A stretch of 10,859 bases of DNA from Dimargaris cristalligena (taxonomy: Eukaryota; Kickxellomycota; Dimargaritomycetes; Dimargaritales; Dimargaritaceae), in NCBI GenBank assembly GCA_027576995.1, contig JANBQC010000787.1:1-10859 (forward strand), written 5' to 3'. Under the pieces are notes generated by a model. That model was given only the letters and a program-made list of their open reading frames with translations, searched no databases and had not been told where the DNA came from. Numbering within the stretch: position 1 is the stretch's first letter; each line of letters opens with the position of its first letter. The position numbers and the translations under genes are program-made. Below are positions 7,319-10,859 of this stretch, piece after piece.

Positions 7319-8619
7319 GGAAAGAAGAAAACGAGTCGCGAAATGAGGCCAGCAATACAAAAGCAAAGTACACTCCATAAACAGTTGATTCCACGGCCAG
7401 ACTCGCTTAATAAGTGTGGGCACCGTTTCAGGGCCCCTGCAAGTATATGGCAGGATACAACACACCGGCGGAGTTTGGGACAAAGATCCACAATCTGGAA
7501 GCCACCGGGTGGGAAGGTTTTTTTCTTACGTATATTAATAATGATATATTTTTAATTAAAACTACACTGCCTTACTCTTGCTGGGTGCCGATTCTAATTT
7601 TCAGACTCGGCCCAGTAGTCTATACTGTTGATTCAACGAAGGCCTCCCGCTGCCACTTAACCGGACAAAGCGGCAGTAGGGACTCCAGAGAATGGATATA
7701 GTGGTGAATAGGAAATTCCCTCATGGAGCACGGCTAGGCTAGGTAAGTGTACAGATAAAGGGAGTAAGGGTGAATCCTATCGTTGTCGAAATCAAAGCAG
7801 GTTGACGGCCTGGCTTTCGTTGCCAACGGCCTCCCCAATCATTGGCCCCTTGCCGTATAATGGGCCGATTACTACAAATGCAATCTAGAAACTTCATTGT
7901 ATGGTCACATGATTTTCGACCATCTCTCCCGAGATGGTTGAACTAGATCCCTCCCCTCTCCCTAGTAAATTGGTCAAGATATCCATAATCTATCAGGGCT
8001 CCCCCCTACTAGGTCTATTGACCAACATCAGGCTAGCCCGGGCCCGAAGGTCCTCAATTAATACAAGCCAAGACGCGACTTTGCCGCGGTTGTCCAAGTG
8101 TAATCTAACTTTATAGTACCTTGACTGTAGGTATTTATTGCACACTGACTTGTCCAGCCACTACTAATATATTTTGAAGGTATTTACGGAGGGGGGGGGG
8201 CAAATCGAGACTCCCATGTTTAGCTGATATGATGGCAAGGGCTTACCCACTGGGGCCGTTCTAAGTTTTATTGCCAATCTCCGACTAGCAGGCGCGGAAG
8301 CGGTCAACCACAACAAGTAGGCAAGTATTTAAAGATCCCCAATCCAGACGAAATATATTTGCGAAAAAAAAAACACATTCCATTATTGAAAAATAAACAA
8401 AGATGGATGGCACCATCCCATTGGGTATTAGGGTAAGGAGAACCATAAGCAGGTTGAGTAATCGCGCAACCTCCTGTCACATTGGGGAGCGGGCTGGTCA
8501 GATAGCCTGGGTATGTTATATAAGTAGGTGTCAGTAGGAATAGTTAAGGCTACCATAGCCAAACAGTCCTAAGAGAAGCGCTAATGGCACCAGATCATGT
8601 TGATTGGGATGAAAAAGCT
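7319..8619. other. Spacer between the TRIM37-like and SUMO genes, no gene supported
   Basis: Short open frames on both strands (for example 7343-7701 plus, 7309-7491 minus, 7934-8116 plus) have no recognisable motif and are not called. The minus strand of 7320-7560 is the likely promoter of the TRIM37-like gene. A CCAATCATTGG palindrome (7835-7845) carries a CCAAT box on each strand. A run of 10 G is at 8191-8200 and a short hairpin GGATGG-CA-CCATCC is at 8405-8418. I searched the minus strand for paired cysteine motifs of a RING finger and saw none. Possible SUMO poly-A signals (AATAAA on the minus strand, about 8274 and 8138) are distant and uncertain. Confidence 0.5.
7917..7940. repeat. 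10-bp inverted repeat with 4-base loop
   Basis: CGACCATCTC and GAGATGGTTG flank the loop TCCC, giving nine Watson-Crick pairs and one G-T pair. It lies in the spacer about 700 bases upstream of the TRIM37-like start. No function is evident. It could be a palindromic protein-binding site or chance. Confidence 0.6.
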
Positions 8620-9377
8620 CTACAGAGAACCGCCGACCTGCTGGACCATCACATCAATCGTATCGCCATCGTCCATTTCAAGCTAAGCACCGATAATAAG
8701 GGTACCAATTAACACAGATTCGGAGCCAGGGTTAGGTCACCACGCATTACAATAATCATAATTATATATATTACGCCAACCAATCCGTATGCAGGAAAGT
8801 CAAAGGTGGGGGAGCTGCTATCAAAGGGTGCACAACCTCGGTACTTACCTCCTGTGGGGTATGGGTGGGGAGGACGCGTTCACCTTCGAAAAGGAAGCGG
8901 ATGGAGTTCATAGACTTTCCTGTCCGATCGCAGTAAGTCTCCATCAACTTACGAAGCACAGTCGACCGTCTGATTTTGAAGTGAACCTCGGCCGCATCCT
9001 AAGTAGCGAGACCATTGGGCAGTTAATGAATCAAGGAAGGGGAGCGGGTAAGTCGTTATTAGCACTAAAATGCATACCAGAACTTAGGAAAACAGAAGGA
9101 AACCATCTTCCAGGGGGGGGGGGACTAGACGGTAGGCCCAGGCGGCGAGTCCCTCCGTCCATGAAAGGACAACCAGGCTCCCTTTGGGGAGAAGGCCTTG
9201 GTGGTAAACCAAAAGCCCCATTAGGCAAAAAAACGAGCATTTAATAATAAAAAAAGAACATGGCAGAGCTGGACTTACGGAGCTGACCACCTTAATGTTG
9301 ATGTGTTCGGTGGTTTCGGGTTTGATTTCGGGCTTCTTTTCGATTTCGGAAGCAGGGGTGGGGGATTGGTCGGACAT
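8620..9377 (-). CDS. SUMO (small ubiquitin-like modifier, Smt3 family) precursor
   Basis: Three exons (9377-9279, 8998-8849, 8682-8620) encode 103 residues, close to yeast Smt3 (98) and human SUMO1 (101). Both introns have GTAAGT donors and TTAG acceptors and lie in phase 0. SUMO is attached to lysines of nuclear and other proteins by the E1-Ubc9 pathway. After a flexible 24-residue acidic tail come HINIKVVSSDAAEVHFKI, RRSTVLRKLMETYCDR, SIRFLFEGERV, TPQELEMDDGDTIDVM and the C-terminal VQQVGGSL. The di-glycine is followed by two extra residues, so a Ulp-type protease must trim it before use. The tail contains KPEIKPE. IKPE (K19) fits the SUMO-attachment consensus and resembles the Smt3 tail, which supports chains. 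No residue of the fold seems missing. The start is the only ATG before the domain and follows a C/T-rich leader. Confidence 0.97.
8683..8848 (-). other. SUMO intron 2
   Basis: This 166-base phase-0 intron runs from GTAAGTACC at 8848 to GGTGCTTAG ending at 8683. It joins TPQE to LEMDDGD, an exact fit to the conserved SUMO sequence. A CTAAC branch-like word (in GACCTAACC) lies about 50 bases before the acceptor. Confidence 0.93.
8999..9278 (-). other. SUMO intron 1
   Basis: This 280-base phase-0 intron runs from GTAAGTCC at 9278 to GCTACTTAG ending at 8999. It joins KVVSS to DAAEVHF. It carries a run of 11 C on the coding strand (9123-9113) and two T runs. Apparent open frames on both strands across it (such as 8789-9244 plus) are shadows. 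Confidence 0.93.
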
Positions 9378-9480
9378 GATGGAGAGATTTGGTTAAGGCA
9401 GGGGTGAGGTAAGTATGTGGAGAGGTTAGGAAGTGAAGAAAGAGTCGAAGATTGAAGTAATGCCAAAACCCCGAAATGGA
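9378..9480 (-). promoter_or_regulatory. C/T-rich leader of the SUMO gene
   Basis: The 100 bases upstream of the SUMO ATG on the minus strand are pyrimidine-rich and lack an upstream ATG, as is common around transcription starts of well-expressed fungal genes. They contain CTAACCTCTCC (9429-9419), 42-52 bases before the start, identical to an 11-base word in the TRIM37-like leader. The transcription start itself cannot be located from sequence. Confidence 0.5.
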
Positions 9481-9759
9481 ATTATTTTAACGGTTGAACA
9501 AGATCCACTGGCGGATGGGTGGAGCGTCAGAGACTAAACGACAGGGGAGAGGGACCCACTAGTCATGGAAGGGGGAGAGGGCTGTGCCCACACCACACCC
9601 TCTCTCACACACACATTATCACCAGCCTAGTGCCGCAGTTAATAGAAGTTGATACTATTATCATCCAACCTATTTATTAGCATAGCAATTAAAAGCTTAT
9701 CACAATACCCCAAGAATCCGCGGAAGGTGTTATTTAGTAAAATCTAATCCAGAAAGGCG
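9481..9759. other. SUMO upstream region and spacer, no gene
   Basis: This segment holds a G/A-rich stretch (9543-9580) and a CA/CT-rich low-complexity run (about 9588-9615), read as GT/GA-rich on the SUMO coding strand. It probably contains the SUMO promoter. No clear TATA or CCAAT element was found. From about 9640 the sequence becomes AT-rich. Confidence 0.4.
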
Positions 9760-9939
9760 ATGTTTCAGAATATAACAATAGGCCTAGACTTTGTTCATAT
9801 GCCACTGTTGCCCTATGTGCAAGCCAAAAACCAATACTATGCTAAGCTCACAGTATATACTGGTCCAAAACAAATGGGAGACGTTCATTCAAGCTGTATA
9901 ACAAAAAATCCATTAGATAAGGCCAATATTACTGATTAA
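9760..9939 (+). CDS. Short unrecognised ORF, possibly a transposase fragment
   Basis: An ATG-started frame of 59 codons ends at TAA 9937-9939. It reads MFQNITIGLDFVHMPLLPYV followed by a segment with YYAKLTVYTGPKQMGD and ends PLDKANITD. The frame is also protein-like just upstream of the ATG after an in-frame TAA at 9745-9747 (PKNPRKVLFSK), which suggests a piece of a longer broken gene. The words YYAKLTVYTG are faintly like the region of piggyBac-type transposases that reads FEVYTGK, but this is too little to name it. The minus strand over the same bases is interrupted by stops. It may be chance in AT-rich DNA. Confidence 0.25.
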   Translation: MFQNITIGLDFVHMPLLPYVQAKNQYYAKLTVYTGPKQMGDVHSSCITKNPLDKANITD

Positions 9940-9948
9940 AAGCTATTC

Positions 9949-10298
9949 TCATATATTCACCCACACATGTATTATGTAAAACCTTATACAGCTGGTTTGA
10001 ATTTCATCCAAATGCATCCTACTTACTGCCCCGGGAGAATAGCCAATTCTACTCACTGGCATCAGACTGTAACTTAAATTAACTAATATAAGCCTTTCAT
10101 GTAGAATAGTGTTCAACCTGTCATAGTTGATATCACATTTCATCCATAGTTCAACCACCAATCCTATGTTTAGCTTGCTATTAACCTGTTGATGACTACT
10201 GTACCAGTTTCCATTGTCATTACTGCAATTAATCACTTTCAATTTTTTTGCTTTAATGATTGTTCAATGAAATCATCTATTATAACTGTGTATTCCAT
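9949..10298 (-). pseudogene. Possible small gene with a one-base frameshift, unrecognised
   Basis: On the minus strand an ATG at 10298 opens MEYTVIIDDFIEQSLKQKN and stops at TGA just after a run of seven A (10249-10243). From that run a second frame continues without a stop for about 97 codons to 9949, with VINCSNDNGNWYSSHQQ, LNIGLVVELWMKCDINYDRL and SRIGYSPGAVSRMHLDEI. The two frames differ by one base at the A run. A plausible intron lies upstream in the leader (GTGAGT at 10408, TTGTGTTGCAG ending at 10315, 94 bases). The composition is protein-like and not low-complexity, but I recognise no family. It could be a decayed gene, a mobile-element fragment, a real gene with a sequencing error, or chance. 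Confidence 0.33.
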
Positions 10299-10430
10299 CC
10301 TTATTTATCTACTCCTGCAACACAACAGGCATTTATTTAGAATCTGAATATGCATAAACATAGAAATGGTAATATAATCCTATGATGGAGAAAACAGCAG
10401 CTACTCACCTAAAAAAAATACATTTTGAGG

Positions 10431-10505
10431 ATTGCTGGACCATCTAATCCATCTAAATCCAGTTGGCTTAGTGCCTAACTATATTGGGCCTTATAGTGCC
10501 ATATG
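10431..10505 (+). repeat. Interspersed repeat, copy C (5' ~70 bases only)
   Basis: The segment GGACCATCTAATCC to CTTATAGTGCCATAT matches the first ~70 bases of copies A and B. Against copy A (1465-1532) I count 13 differences in 68 aligned bases, 12 of them transitions. Similarity ends abruptly at CCATAT. It lies just upstream of the candidate intron donor of the minus-strand reading at 9949-10298. Confidence 0.75.
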
Positions 10506-10859
10506 GGAAAGGTTTAATGGAACTATATAATGATTTAGATGAAAGTTCCAATTGATGTAGCAGTACATTTTTTAAAAAAAACAGAAAATAGACATATTAA
10601 TGTGACTTTGTTTTAAAATGATGGAAAAATGATTACTAACCCTATGATTAATCATAAGACTTATAATAAATCTATGAATAATGACTCGGGAAAGCTAAAA
10701 AAAAACTGTACTATGTAAATTGATGTCTAGCAACCAGACTAGTGAAAAATTAGCTTTCTTTAACTACTTTTTACTATTTTTCAATACTTTAAAGCTACTT
10801 TCTACTACTTATTAAAGGACTATTCCTATACTGAATCAAATTACAATAAACTTAAACTT
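10506..10859. other. AT-rich end of the window, no gene seen
   Basis: The sequence is strongly AT-rich, has stops in all frames and includes several A and T runs. No repeat copy, RNA gene or coding signal was recognised up to the right edge. Confidence 0.5.

Noticed and set aside
7309..7491. Cysteine-containing minus-strand frame upstream of the TRIM37-like gene, considered as a missing RING
   Set aside because: Cysteine and histidine spacing does not fit the RING pattern (paired C-x2-C with a central C-x-H-x2-C), and the frame does not join the gene by a clear donor.
8185..8202. Run of 10 G (and 11 G at 9113-9123), considered as G-quadruplex or programmed frameshift sites
   Set aside because: One run lies in spacer and one in an intron, and single homopolymers without further G tracts nearby give no specific support.
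8789..9244. 151-codon plus-strand open frame
   Set aside because: It is antisense to SUMO exon 2 and intron 1, where splice sites and the conserved SUMO fold fix the minus strand as coding.
9031..9466. Unspliced minus-strand frames of 97, 69 and 63 codons around SUMO exon 1
   Set aside because: They read through intron 1 or in the wrong frame. The spliced 103-residue SUMO accounts for the conserved residues.

Overview
The window looks like nuclear DNA of a fungus or a close single-celled relative. It carries two intact genes, both on the minus strand, with short GTAAGT-type introns and C/T-rich leaders. They sit between AT-rich stretches holding decayed mobile elements. No tRNA, rRNA or CRISPR array, and no prokaryotic operon signal, was seen. 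A TRIM37-type gene is unusual for an ascomycete yeast or mould. That makes an early-diverging fungal lineage plausible, but this is inference from two genes and not a placement.

Layout. Bases 1-3900 are AT-rich and contain no intact gene. They hold a decayed coding stretch (1-567), a broken Tc1-type transposase (912-1436, minus), two copies of a ~300-bp interspersed repeat (1462-1780 and 2773-3085) and a 17-bp tandem repeat (2111-2189). The second interspersed copy runs into a TATA-like and AATAAA arrangement that suggests a long terminal repeat. Composition then switches sharply to GC-rich at about 3,900. Bases 3914-7219 (minus) are a two-exon gene for a 1020-residue TRIM37-like protein: B-box 2, coiled coil, MATH domain and a long low-complexity tail. 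No RING finger is visible. Bases 7319-8619 are a gene-free spacer. Bases 8620-9377 (minus) are a three-exon SUMO gene of 103 residues. Bases 9480-10859 are AT-rich again, with a short unrecognised plus-strand ORF, a possible spliced but frameshifted minus-strand gene, and a third, short copy of the interspersed repeat.

The two real genes both belong to ubiquitin-family signalling and lie head to tail, 1.4 kb apart. TRIM37 relatives are E3 ligases or scaffolds, and SUMO is the modifier of a parallel pathway. Their leaders share an 11-base C/T-rich word. A functional link between them is only a hypothesis. Nothing else in the window forms a recognisable multi-gene system. The most unusual item is the RING-less TRIM37-like gene.
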